Assembly (NCBI RefSeq): GCF_029784135.1
Contig: NC_073746.1
Location: 262,299,598-262,363,597 of the forward strand
Source: Toxorhynchites rutilus septentrionalis
Lineage: Eukaryota; Arthropoda; Insecta; Diptera; Culicidae
Reading direction: 5' to 3'
Length of the DNA stretch: 64,000 nt
Both the position numbers and the translations under genes were made by a program. The notes beneath the pieces are model-generated. The model was not told the DNA's origin, made no database searches, and worked only from the letters and a program-made list of their open reading frames with translations. Within the stretch, counting starts at the first letter, position 1. Each line of letters opens with the position of its first letter. Positions 44,034-55,689 of this stretch are shown piece after piece.

Positions 44034-45026
44034 GGGGAAAAGGGGGGAATTCGGACCACCTAAGCAAATCGCCTAATATTTCCAAACCAATACGGTCTAA
44101 ATAAAAAATGTCACATTGTATACTGAGCTACACTTGTTTTCTCTCAATAAATAATGTTTAATCATTATATAAAGCTTCAATCTACCAAATATATCATAAA
44201 ATAAAAGAGATGATTTTTGGACATTAAAATTTGATGCGGGGTGATTTGGACCGTCTGTGGGGTGATTTGGTCCAGTGTGTGTTTCATCGAAAAAACATAC
44301 TTATGTTTATGTAAAGTATTTTGGGATAATGTTACAATCAGTAACAATGTTTTGGGATCGATACCAGGTGTCTTTTCCAGATTCCAGACCAGAAAAGTTG
44401 GATTGACACCATCTCGAATTCTGCATGAATCTTTTCACTGTTGGTCGAGCATTTTCAAACACTTTTGATGCTTGGTCAAATAAAATCCGTTCTCGATGGC
44501 CTGCGTTGCTCTTTCAAGCTCCTCCTTCTTCCAACGTTGTCTGTCCATCCTCTTCTTGTAATTCAGCGGCATCTGGAATCAATTAGACCAAAGAAAAGTC
44601 TCAAACCTGTAGGACCAATTCACCCCACAGAAACGTGTCAATGTCACCCCACACAACACGCAAAAATTAAAATGCAATTAATTTCATTTATTGTTATCAA
44701 ACTTACAGTTTCGCTACATCAAATTGTTCCTCTTCTGTTGGCGAACAGAACTTTACTGCACAATACACGAAAAGTTTGTTCAATCAGAGGGAAAAACCTT
44801 AAAACCACGATCGGAAAACTCACATTTTTTGACGCTCAAAGTACTTGATGTATTTATGCTACCGTTTCCCTCTACTTGTGAAGTTTTATCAATTTTTTTT
44901 TTTACTTTAGGTACATACGGTTCAGCAATAGAAGGAAATGACATAGAAAATCCAAGTTGAGCCGTAATTTCTGAGATAAAGGTCCCTATCACCCCCCTTA
45001 TATGACCAAATCACCCCGTGTTACCC
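44034..45026. mobile_element. G-tipped TA MITE (GGGGAAAAGGGGGGAATTCG ends)
   Basis: The left tip GGGGAAAAGGGGGGAATTCG and the inverted right tip GGGTAACACGGGGTGATTTG are flanked by TA (44032-44033, 45027-45028). Inner repeats of the tip motif occur near 44237-44275 (GGGGTGATTTGGACCG, GGGGTGATTTGGTCCAG) and in inverse near 44610-44655. It is 993 bp with no transposase. Confidence 0.87.
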
Positions 45027-45028
45027 TA

Positions 45029-46686
45029 CATATTCTACATCATTTCGTCGTACAATAAAGACACAAAACAGAGAACTTGTCTCAAGGACGGCTTTTCGTT
45101 TTGTATAGAGGGGGAACGGATTGTGAGCAAACAAATTTGTATCTGCCTACATATAGCATCCTGGCATTGTTGGAGTATTTCCTTGTTGTTATATCGACTA
45201 TGTTTCGTATGTGCTGTGGTGAGGTTCTGGTGTTTGAGTATATTTTTTTATCTTCTCTGTGTAATTCATCTCATCGGTTCCAGAGTTTTCAACCATTTCA
45301 ACCATTCCAAAGCCAATCGAGCATACCGACAATAGGTACAATTAATTTGTTCACACGTCTAAACATATTATGAATTCTATTGATAGATAGAACGGAAGCG
45401 AATTTTTGACGCTTCCTTGACGAAAGGAAACTCTCAAGAGCCGTTGCCAAGCTGATGGAAATACGATTTCCACTCTTTGATCGTGTCAAATGATGCAGCA
45501 GAATATGAAGTTATTTCTTTTGCCATGTTACATTTCGCTCGTCTATGTTTTGTTCGTATACTTTTATGATTACTTCCGAGCTGGCGACATCCAATGCATG
45601 ATGCTCTGTGTGCGGTAAGCAGATTATGTGTGGCAAATATTGTTTCCTTTTCTACGTAAGCTGGTTTCCTTTGGAAACATTGTCGGATTCCATTGGTACT
45701 CTCTGCTTGAAGAGTGCTTTCTTCGAAATATGCGAAAGTATTGAAACAACAAACTCAGCGGAGCATAGAAATATAATGTAAATATTATTAGCGCTGCCTG
45801 ATATCCTATTTTAACCACAGTTAATAGGGAGAATACGTTGAATGAAAAAAAAAAGTTCTGCTCTAGGGCAAAAATACAAAGCAACAGCTGGTGTTTCCTC
45901 CGAAGGTGCAAAATTGTCACATCTTTTGAGAATAATTAATCTGCGGTTTGATTTATTTTTGTAGCTTTTCCACTTCCGGCCGACGTTAACTGTGGGTGGT
46001 ACTGTGCCTAAACAAAGGCACGATATGATCCCGGGAGATTCGGATGAAGAGCGTCGGAGATTGAAAACATTATAATTAATGGTTTGTTAAAGCCGAATCA
46101 TTAAAAGGACAAATGATGGGAGGACCGAAAAATAAATCTATAGCTGAGATTCTGGAGGTAAAAGTAGCGAGCAATTGAATGGTGGCAATGTAAATATTCT
46201 AGGAAGGAAATTTATTGTCGCGATAATTAAGGGAATCAATATTTTTTGTTGAACCTTTGTGTCTGTGGGAAATCGTAAAGCCATTGAGCTCGAATTATAT
46301 TCTGCCCGGTCCAACGCTTTTGTTTTGGTTTGTTATTGCGAAATTGAATTGCCTTTGAAATCCATAGCTGTCTGTTTTGTCTCATTGCTCCCAAAGTTGG
46401 ATACCTAATCTAAATTAATTTTAGATAGGCAATGAATCATATTACTTGGATCATTGTATAAACACAATCTTAAAGAATCTGAATGACAAACTTGAATTTT
46501 CAATCTAGAGAAAATCGCGGAATAACATGGGGTTTTGTTTATTTCCTAACGACACATAACGTTGCCAATTGTCATCATCTAGTTTTTTTTATCCCTTTTG
46601 TTTATTTTAGGCTCATTAGCATTTTAGCTGAAACAGAGCCGAATTTTAATCGTGTCACATGTTAATCATATATATAATTAGCACAT
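45029..46686. other. Spacer, no gene recognised
   Basis: AT-rich sequence with short chance frames (up to about 105 codons at 45018-45335). No domain, repeat tip or RNA gene could be supported. Confidence 0.4.
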
Positions 46687-46688
46687 TA

Positions 46689-47986
46689 AAGGGTGTGTCA
46701 CATCACATTGCATCACGAAAAAAACGCTGTAAAAATTCGCCCAGTAGACCGATCCTTTTGAAAATTTTAGACAGTAAAATATAAACTATTAAACAACTTT
46801 TGGCATTTTCTTTTTATTCATACTTCGAGCCCAAGCCCGTATGCTCGCACCTTCCTCTTTACCCCGTCCATAAGGTTCTGTACAACGTCAGGTTGTAGTT
46901 TTTTTTGAACAGAAATCCATTTTCTCTTGAAGTCCGCCTCCGATTTGACAACTTTTGGACTCTTCCGGAGGGCCTGCTTCATAATCGCCCAATATTTCTC
47001 TATTGGGCAAAGCTCCGGCGCGTTGGGCGGGTTCATTTCCTTTGGCACGAAGGTGACCCCGTTGGCTTCGTACCACTCCAACACGTCCTTTGAATAGTGG
47101 CACGAAGCGAGATCCTGCCAGAAGATGGTCGGGCCCTCGTGCTGCTTCAATAGTGGTAGTAAGCGCTTCTGTAGGCACTCCTTAAGGTAAACCTGCTCGT
47201 TTACCGTGCCGGTCATCACGAAGGGGGCGCTCCGCTTTCCGCAAGAGCAGATCGCTTGCCACACCATGTACTTTTTGGCAAACTTGGATAGTTTCTGCTT
47301 GCGAATCTCCTCCGGAACGCTGAATTTGTCCTCTGCGGAGAAGAACAACATGCCCGGCAGCTGACGAAAGTCCGCTTTGACGTAGGTTTCGTCGTCCATT
47401 ACCAGGCAATGCGGCTTCGTCAGCATTTCGGTGTACAGCCTCCGGGCTCGCGTCTTCCCCACCATGTTTTGCCTTTCGTCGCGGTTAGGAGCCTTCTGAA
47501 CCTTGTATGTACGCAGGCCCTCCCGCTGCTTGGTCCGCTGGACAAATGAACTTGACAAATTCAGCTTATTGGCGACATCCCGGACCGAACTTCTCGGATC
47601 ACGTCTAAACTGCTTAACTACTCGCTTGTGATCTTTTTCACTGACGGAGCATCCATTTTTGCCGTTCTTCACCTTCCGGTCGATGGTTAGGTTCTCGAAA
47701 TATCGTTTTAGTACTCTGCTGACCGTGGATTGGACGATTCCCAGCATCTTACCGATGACCCGATGTTACAACTCCGGATTCTCGAAATGAGTGCACAGGA
47801 TTAATTCACGACGTTCTTTTTCGTTCGACGACATTTTTTCAAATTTACGAAAAATTAACAGTGAAGCATGGCCAACGTGATCTATACACTCTTATCTGAT
47901 TATAAGTGAAAGCTGAAGATATAATTCCTAAAAATTAAATTTCTACAGCGTTTTTTCCGTGATGCAATTTGATGTGACACACCCTT
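46689..47986 (-). mobile_element. DD37E Tc1/mariner-type transposon, copy 2 (nearly intact)
   Basis: The ends are AAGGGTGTGTCACATCA and its inverted partner, with about 45-bp inverted repeats (also GCATCACGAAAAAAACGC / GCATCACGGAAAAAACGC). TA lies at 46687-46688 and 47987-47988. It is 1298 bp. It encodes a 338-codon transposase with a single early stop. It is closely similar to copy 1 at 21465-22753, differing by small indels and a few substitutions, and lies in the same orientation. Confidence 0.95.
46818..47834 (-). CDS. DD37E transposase with one nonsense codon (codon 23)
   Basis: The original ATG is at 47834 (MSSNEKERRELILCTHFENP). The frame is intact to the stop at 46818 except for TAA at 47768-47766, where copy 1 has TCA (Ser). 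Translation restarting at the internal Met (47747, MLGIVQSTVSRVLKRYF) would give 309 residues but trims the first helix region. The domains in order are a paired-like helix-turn-helix DNA-binding region, VMDDETYVKADFRQLPG (first Asp), IFWQDLASCHYSKDV (second Asp) and ELCPIEKYWAIMKQ (Glu). There are 37 residues between Asp and Glu. All catalytic acids are present. The protein would cut and paste the element at TA sites. Confidence 0.93.
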
Positions 47987-47988
47987 TA

Positions 47989-48134
47989 CACAGTTGCCAT
48001 TTTTCGGTGTTAGAGTATTCCTTCCTATACCATTGCATATGGTACACATTTACACAGTAGTCATTTGGGCGTAAGAGTTTTCTATCTGTTCTTCCATTAT
48101 CCAGTTAGACCGGACAGCGGAGACAGTTGATTGA
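47989..48134. other. Short spacer
   Basis: No feature seen between the DD37E element and the SINE tail. Confidence 0.4.
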
Positions 48135-48372
48135 TCATTGTTGAGTTATTTATAGAACAGCAGCCCGATGTGTCTTGCAAAGCAGAGCAGTTTGTATGGG
48201 ATGAACCGATCTTATTTCGACCGTGGATCGATCTCCATCACTGATGAATGTTGTGTGGACGTAGTTATTCTGTAACAACACAAAGATGGTCAATGAGGGC
48301 CCTGAGTTTTGAACTTACGATCGATCGCTTACTAAGCGAACGCGCAACCACTGTGGCTACGGAGACGCCCCT
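48135..48372 (-). mobile_element. tRNA-related SINE, minus strand
   Basis: Read from 48372 downward it opens GGGGCGTCTCCGTAGCCACA, then GTGGTTGCGCGTTCGCTTAG and CGTAAGTTCAAAACTC, giving A-box-like and B-box-like blocks. A body follows with GAATAACTACGTCCACACAA and a 3' region with ATAAATAACTCAACAATGAT. It belongs to a different family from the SINEs at 36705 and 39066. A working tRNA is excluded because the arms do not pair and the body is long. I saw no certain target duplication. Confidence 0.75.
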
Positions 48373-48433
48373 ATCATCTAGTTGATGGTACATGTTTTCG
48401 ATGCTTTCACCACGTTGCTTCAAAGGAAAAATT

Positions 48434-49185
48434 GTAAGGGGTTGTATCTAGGAGACGACCGCATATTTTCGACGTAGAACTTCGTAATTATACTATGCAA
48501 TCCACTTGTTTACCACTTCGAATATTATTTTAAAATGCATCGAAATTTTTGTAATAGATTAAGTTTTTCATTACAAATAAATTTGATGAACGTCCTTTTA
48601 CGTTTGATATGATGCCTAAGACTACCAACATATGTGAAGGAAAGAATAGTCAAACGATCATTGTATTTTACTGTTTCCTCTGAAATTATTGCACATCTCA
48701 TATTTACGTATTTCTCGAACCGCGAAAGTTCATTCACCTCTAGTATCTGAAATGACGATTTTCCCAGGCTTCTCAGTTTAAATGTACGTTTTAGGGAAAC
48801 ATATTCCGGTCTTCACAACGACAAGCGAGTACAAAAATACTCAACACCAAAAAATCCCCCCGACTTGCATGTATTTGCAAAGCGGATTCCCCCAGGCACA
48901 TTCATGTTGAAATCCGTGTTAGGGAAACACAGCTCTGTTGGAACATCGATTTTGAAGTCTGTGTTGGGGAAACCGTAATTCGGCCAATCAAGACTTGGCA
49001 GTTTTGGGCGTTTAGATAACGCTTGACATTTTACAGTTATTCAATTGTTCATCTCATGAAAAATAACATTTTATGAATTGTAATGGACGCGTAGAAATAT
49101 TTCCTATCAATTGATGCAAATATCTTTCCGATCTATTAGAAAATATTAGAGTTATAAGCTTTCGAAATACGGGTAGGGTTAGCAC
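48434..49185 (-). repeat. Histone-promoter-like dispersed repeat without H2A body
   Basis: It shares with 31785-34230 and 57190-58398 the segment CCAATCAAGACTTGGC, then GCTTGACATTTTACAG, TTATTCAATTGTTCATCTCA and TTTCCTATCAATTGATGCAA. It also holds reiterated GTGTTAGGGAAAC / CCCCCAGGCA words with octamer-like ATTTGCAA. At the low end, GGTTGTATCTAGGAGACGAC and TTTTCGACGTAGAACTTC resemble 57190-57225. No histone coding or stem-loop was found. Confidence 0.7.
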
Positions 49186-49369
49186 ACAAATCGGCAGATT
49201 AAATGTATGGGAAAAAGGAAGTTCTTCCAGCTTTAATTAATTTAGACCGTTTAGACATTAGCGAATTGTAATGTATAGAATATCACACAAATCTATAAGG
49301 TCAGGAAAAATACCTATGTACTACGACTATGTCCCAGCTATATCGAAAACACGATTGTATAAATGATAT

Positions 49370-49855
49370 AACGCATCCAAAGACGGCTAAGAAAAGATGA
49401 ACGATTTGCCACGTCAAGAACGACCATCCATTCACCTCTTCAATTGATGAAAATTTAATTTGAGAGAGCTAGCCCGTGAATTAAATATCTCTCACGGGAC
49501 CGTTCGTCATATATTATAGAAAAGTTGTTGCACGGCTAGTGTCAAAAAAGTTCTTTTCTTTTCAAAAACTGAGTGGCTCGCAATTGAGTGGCTGAAGACA
49601 TGGTTGAACGATCATATTCTGATCTCTTTTCCTATTTCCTATTTCTTTTTTCCTATTCCCGAAACACAAATTACCGCATCGTGGGACCCGTTTTGATAGC
49701 ATTGAAGACATAGAAACGAATTCGCTACGTGAACAGAAGGCAATTCCTGAATATAGCTATAAACAGTGTTTCGATGACTGGATTGTTCGTTGGAAAAGTG
49801 TATTGCTTCAGATTGGGTCTATATTGGAGGCAATAATATAAATTCAGATGATAAC
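49370..49855 (+). pseudogene. Mariner-related transposase scrap, catalytic core deleted
   Basis: The N-terminal part reads DLPRQERPSI, then after a stop NLRELARELNISHGTVRHIL, a helix-turn-helix. It jumps to a C-terminal part with FDSIEDIETNSLREQKAIPE and CFDDWIVRWKSVLLQ, typical of the end of mariner transposases. The catalytic Asp motifs are absent. TIRs are not seen. It is an internally deleted relic. Confidence 0.8.
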
Positions 49856-49883
49856 TAAACCATTTTCTTCAAAAACACAAATA

Positions 49884-50332
49884 CAGGGAAACTTCGATAT
49901 AACGTACCCTCGTTATAACGTACCCTCGATATAACGTCACTCGATATAACGTTCATTTTACCTCGATATAACGTACACATTTCCAAAGTGTAGAGGAAAA
50001 ATAATCAATAGTTTTTTCCTGATAGAACAATGAATTATCTGTATTGTGATGCTAAAACAAGTTTTGTACCTTCAATCAATCCCGAAATACAGCTGGTTTT
50101 GTGATTCCGTATTCTAAATGAACCAAGCTTTAATCAACAGTACGAAGGGAAACATCATGAGAAAGGCTGGCTTCGTCTTCTGATTGAAGTTATTCTAAAG
50201 CAGCAACACAATAATGTATTATAGACTACGTTTGTAGTCTATAATACGTATTATTATGCTTCGATATAACGTACAATTCGATAAAACGTACAATTTTGAA
50301 AGTGAAATGTACGTTATATCGAAGTTTACCTG
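49884..50332. mobile_element. TA MITE, pogo-like tips (CAGGGAAACTTCGATATAAC), copy 1
   Basis: The tips CAGGGAAACTTCGATATAAC and, inverted, CAGGTAAACTTCGATATAAC are flanked by TA (49882-49883, 50333-50334). Subterminal CGATATAACGTAC words repeat several times at both ends. A 14-bp perfect hairpin (50216-50247) lies inside. It is 449 bp and non-coding. Copies lie at 60848-61264 and, broken, at 28286-29270. Confidence 0.92.
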
Positions 50333-50831
50333 TACCCGGTATATATTTGACTGAATGTATCAAAATCCATCGCCACAAATGTTTGTTCGCTATCGAGAAC
50401 GAATCGCTCGATTTGAGCTGCCTATTTTGTTGTGTTATTAGTCCAATTGAGATTCAGTAACTATTCATTCTCCCTTCTTATCTATATATACAAAAATCTC
50501 GTGTCACGATGTTCGTGGTCGAATTCCTTCGAAACGGCTCGACCGATTTTTATGAAATTATGCTCAAAAAACATGGTAGGGATTAGAATTGGTCGTAAAC
50601 TATATATGATACCGCTAGGATACCGTTTACCGTATGTTTAATATCGAAAAGGGTGGCCCTATGCAGAAAAAAACAAATTCTGAATATTTTTTTTGTATTT
50701 TTTCTTCCTATTTGTTATAAAAATGTATGTAACCTTCAATTTTCACTGCCATCACATATTTTTAATAGCGATTTTAGAATTTTGGTATAAATTATGTCCA
50801 AATAATTGACCCGTAGTTTTCCAAACAGAAG

Positions 50832-50957
<126 letters not shown>

Positions 50958-51889
50958 ATGTTGTTCAATGACAGATGGCTACGTCCGCTTCATCCAACTA
51001 TCATCAAAACATGCTCCAGTAACATCAGTTTGGCTAAAACCAGGTGCATCATCGGCGAACTGGAAGCCTTTTTGAATGAGCAATTATTTAAATTCTTCAT
51101 ATCATACATGCTCGAATTCCAAGGTGACAACCAATCATTAATTCTGATAAAACTGGAGAACATGTGTGTAGATCCAATGCGCATGTTGTTGAATACTTTG
51201 CTGGAATCCTGGTAGAAGACTCGAGTAATCGTGATTCAAAGAAGAAACAATAATCTGGAGTTCGTCGTTGACACACATCTAATAACGTTCCTAAAGTTCC
51301 TTCCGTTTGCTGTCTGATCGTAGAATTACTTGCGAACGGTAGAGAGGTAGAGAGCGAACGACTGCGATTCCTACGACACAATAAACAGTGAGGAAAAATA
51401 CATTCACTTGCGAGACGCTATCATGGCAACGCCGACCCTGCCTTTGCTATTACCATCACGTTTGTTCAGACAAAAAATGAAGTCTTCGATGACCAGTTAC
51501 AACATCAATCCAATCGCCATATTATATAATCGGGCTATGCAAATATAGCACCCTTGAAACGCAATTCGATATAGACATCATTGAGCTTCGTGTTTCGTGT
51601 TCCGTGCGAAAAAGGAAGAGAGATTCCGGGTGAAATAAACACGCTTTTAAAACACCAATTACAATGAAAATAGACCCTACTGAAAAAAACGAAAATAAAA
51701 TATAAATCTTAAACGAGAAATTGTCTCTGATAATGATTTCATATTATGAATGAAGTTTTTGCAGAAATGCAAGGAGATTTATAGAAAAATAGTTAAGTTA
51801 GCGTCAGGACTGTGTCCCTATACTATGTAATAATTTCCATTCAATTTTTAACAATTTAAAATTATTTTCGAGTCTGCTAATGATGGATT

Positions 51890-52445
51890 ATGAGTGACTG
51901 TACGATACTGTTACCACAAACATGATTAATGACACGGTGTTTATCTAAAACTATTATCGCCTTGATGAAAAATGTACAAAGCGTTTTCCCGAAGATTTCA
52001 CCAATGACACGAACGCAAGCGTAGGCGGATGTCCAATATATCAACGAAGAAGTACTGATAATGGCGGACAACCATTCACAAATATCAACAACGCAGCATT
52101 GACATTCACAATCGTTGGGTAGTACCATACTCGCCTCAGCTGACATTCAAACATTCAATGCTCATACTAATGTTGAGTTCTGCAAATCGATGAAGAGCAA
52201 TAAATACAATTGCAAGTCCGTGAACAAATGAAGCAATATGGCTGTTTTTCAAATTCAGAATACCGATGTGAATTCTCCTCGATTAAATGACAACGACGGA
52301 ATATTGCGCTACCAAATTCGTCAGTACATCTCCTCCAATGAAGTTGTCTGGCGTATCTTTGGTTTTCCAATTTATAAACGGGTTCTAGCAGTTATAAATT
52401 TAGCCGTCCATATTGAAAATAGCAAACGTATATTTTTCACCAAAT
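51890..52445 (+). pseudogene. Helitron replication-protein remnant
   Basis: Plus-strand frames carry CTKRFPEDFTND-like and YQRRSTDNGGQPFTN segments, then NAHTNVEFCKSMKSNKYNCK and, after a stop, MAVFQIQNT and YQIRQYISSNEVVWRIFGFP with LAVHIENSKRIFF. These blocks occur in this order in insect Helitron Rep/helicase proteins. Frameshifts and stops are present. The helicase part that would follow is missing, because the reading runs directly into the 3' terminus. Confidence 0.85.
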
Positions 52446-52485
52446 AATGTTTATGGCAAAATAACGTTTGCCGGGTCAGCTAGTA

Positions 52486-54628
52486 TGATTATGTTATTTC
52501 ATCCAGACAGAACAAAGGATCTATCTCGTCCGGAGTCACTTATTCTACTTCGGAATACTTCATCGTGATAGGCATCATTCAACAACTAATCCATCATCGC
52601 TCGATTATAACACTGGTTCTCTCGAACAAATAACACCTAAAAGGTTATTAATGTAGTTTTCCAAAATCAGTATGCAACGAATAGCCCAATGTCAATAGTC
52701 AACTATGTGGTCGTGTCTCAACCCTCCTGTAACTTTTTTTTATTTTCTAGACATCTGTGAGAGTTCGGTTAAAATTATCACTTCCCATAAGTTCTCTAGT
52801 AGGGTTAGATTTGGTACACAATCCGGACAGTCAAGAATTAGAGGTCCCTGTTCAATAAACAATGCCGTCGGTTTGTTTGTGGATAACAGGGACTATGAAA
52901 ATAAATCAACAAAAATGGTATTATCATAAAATAAATAGTAGCCAAAGAAGGCCGTATTAGTCGATGGAAGATTCAGCGAGAATGCGTCCCATATTTTATT
53001 AATTTGCGTCCCATATTTTATTAATTTGCATTTGCATGTGTTCAACTGTGAAACATTATAACAAATTCCCACAACCGCCAACCGTAATAACGAGAAATGT
53101 ATAAGCGGAACGTATGAAAGGAAGATGCCGCCGTCCCAACATATCCATATGACGAAGTTCGTCGCCAGCACGAATTCTATTCAATACAGGATTATAGAGG
53201 TACAACGCACAACTCGTACTCACTTGCTAGGAATCCATGCTCGAAGCCCTTGTAATCCGCAAGCTTGCAAAAACTTATTCCCCTTTGTTTGTCGCAGGCA
53301 CGCTTGCCTTGCACGACCGCCAGAATGCTGAGAATCTGATGAACCGTACCGAGTCTATTCGAAGTCGAACGAGCCGTTCCGAATCTGTTTTCTTTCCTTT
53401 ACCGTATCGAAATTGGTTGAATAAATCCCCTTTCGTCCCTTTCGAATCTATCAGGAATTTCGAGATGCACAATAACTTGCCGTCGTTTTGCTTTCCCAAT
53501 TAGGAAAAGAGTTTATCACACAATCCACCGGGACGAAGCCGGAACGTAAGATTTACCATAAGACACCGATTCCAGTAAGTGATTGTATTTCACATTTCAA
53601 TTTGTTCCCGTAAACCATCTGAATGCGGACACAAGTTATTTGCTCGTTGTGTAAACAATTCATTTTCTCATGATTTGATGAAAACCTCCCCGCAATCGCA
53701 CATCGGTTTTGATTTCCGCTGACGGGAAATCGAACGCCGCACAAAATCTCACTAGGCTTAGAGGACTTGTTTCTCGTTATTAAAAATCCGCGTATATGTT
53801 GGATGTTCAATCAATCCCACTCCACATATCCACATTCCTAATCGTACAAATCGCGACGCGAAAATTCAATTTATTTATATTCCTGAAAGAATGTTGTCGC
53901 AGGCGCAAATTGCGTTTTCACGTTCAGTATTGTTTTCCGCTTATCTCGACGTTTAACGGAATAAATTTACTTCACAAATATTCTGTAAAATCGACGGTTA
54001 CAGTAAGCAGCTTCCAAAAGAGATAAAAGCTATCACAGACAGTATGACAGACAGGTAAGAATACCGATAAAACGCTACAAACACCGAACTTTTCACAATA
54101 TGCGTACATCAAGAAATATTCACATCAGAACTATGAACTACCACCAGTAAAAAAAACACTTCAAAATACCCGGAAATTATCCTCTCTACATTCTCCTCAA
54201 CCGTGGTGCTCTTCCGGTTTCAGCTAGAAACTATTTTTGGTACAATATCACGTCAGGAGCGAGAGACGTATGTAACCGCTCTGATAACATCCGTTCATCA
54301 GAACGACATGATGGATGGATGAATTGGGAGAAAAACTGTTGCTGCATTGACAACTATTCAACCGATTCTGTTGCCTGCATCAGAGGATTCCGTTTCGTAC
54401 AAAACTTTTCCTGCCGATCCGGCGGCGGCTCACGTTAAACTGAAACGTTGGATAGCCGGACAAAGCGCATTTTCCCATTTGGCGCCAGGCGAATCATCTC
54501 TTCATCGATTCCTTGCGAACGAGAGCGAGAGAATCATGGGGAGAACAAAGTTTTCCAATTTTCAAAACGGGTTTACTCCCGAGCGGGCGAATCCATGCAA
54601 CAAGTTACTGGTTACAAAAATTAGAATA
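52486..54628. other. Spacer with one short tandem repeat
   Basis: No gene is recognised. A 22-bp unit GCGTCCCATATTTTATTAAT is repeated twice near 52983-53026. Frames of up to 106 codons (54347-54667) have no recognisable domain. This is one of the few stretches without visible transposon hallmarks, so host exons cannot be excluded. Confidence 0.4.
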
Positions 54629-54934
54629 CAGTGGAACCCCGATTATCCGCGAAAGCGAGTTCCGTAGTCATTTTTAGGAGCTTTCCGAAACTTGTCAGTG
54701 AGATGTAGACATTTGCTCTTTTGTTTTGGCTTCCACATTATCTGATCACTGGTGTACGCGACCTTACAGATAGATAGTTTAATGATTTCTGTATTGATAC
54801 AACATAGTTTTCATGCTAAAATGTCTTCATTTCGTGTTCATTTCTCATTTTTAGTCCATTATCGCTTTGTCCGCGATTTTCGTTATTCACGGTGACCTTG
54901 ACAGACTATTTCGCGTATAATCGGGACTCTACTG
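54629..54934. mobile_element. Pogo/Tigger-like MITE (CAGTGGAACCCCGATTATCC ends)
   Basis: The left tip CAGTGGAACCCCGATTATCC and the inverted right tip CAGTAGAGTCCCGATTATAC enclose 306 bases. A TA precedes the left tip (54627-54628); the right duplication is TG, one base changed. Tip wording and size fit pogo/Tigger-type non-autonomous elements. Confidence 0.85.
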
Positions 54935-54936
54935 TG

Positions 54937-55525
54937 TTTGATTTTGAACTGGTTTAGAGGCATTCCACCAATCAACACGAAACCATTTTAATTTTATGTT
55001 TTTGATTTAGTTGAGACTTTGCCAACTTGTTCGGCACTAGGTACGATGCTATTTTACGATATTAGTTTTTTTTCGAATACGATCACGACTAATTTTTGAA
55101 AAGTTCTTGTGCAAAAATGGTATCATTCCAGAAAATAAACTATAACGCCAAAACGGGAAAAAATGGAAATGGAAATGGTGTCTTAGGCAAAGTTATAGAT
55201 CATAATGTTGCGGTTCTGGAAAAACACACTGAAAAAAACTTTTGAGAAACCGAAAAAAATGAAAATAAAGAAAAGGAATATGCTGAAAACTGAAAGCTGG
55301 AAAGCTGAAAAAAAATATTTTAAAAATTGAAATTATTTTTTCTCAAAAAAAGTATTTTTTAAATTTTAGATAAAAATATATAAATAGTCCCTACAATTTC
55401 CAACAAGTCAGGAGTCTCCATACAAAAACGCCATTTATTCCAGAAACTATACAAGATAGGAAGTTGACGTCTAAGACAAAAGTTCGTATTTTGACAAAAA
55501 CCAAAATTTGTCGAATACGCATGTC

Positions 55526-55527
<2 letters not shown>
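54937..55527. other. AT-rich repeat-like DNA, unassigned
   Basis: This contains words such as ATGGTATCATTCCAG and GGTGTCTTAGGCAAAGTTAT with A-rich runs. It looks like old dispersed repeat, but no boundary or relative is visible in the window. Confidence 0.4.
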
Positions 55528-55581
<54 letters not shown>

Positions 55582-55605
55582 GAATACGCTATATATATAT
55601 ACTTT
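55528..55605. repeat. (AT)n microsatellite
   Basis: A TA/AT dinucleotide tract is interrupted once by CGAATACGCT. It lies just left of the pogo-like element starting at 55614. Confidence 0.95.
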
Positions 55606-55689
55606 AAACAGTACAGGTCGGACTCGATTATCCGGATTTTTGGACTCGATTATCCGGAGTATTTTATTCTTGATTTTCGGAAATTTTGA

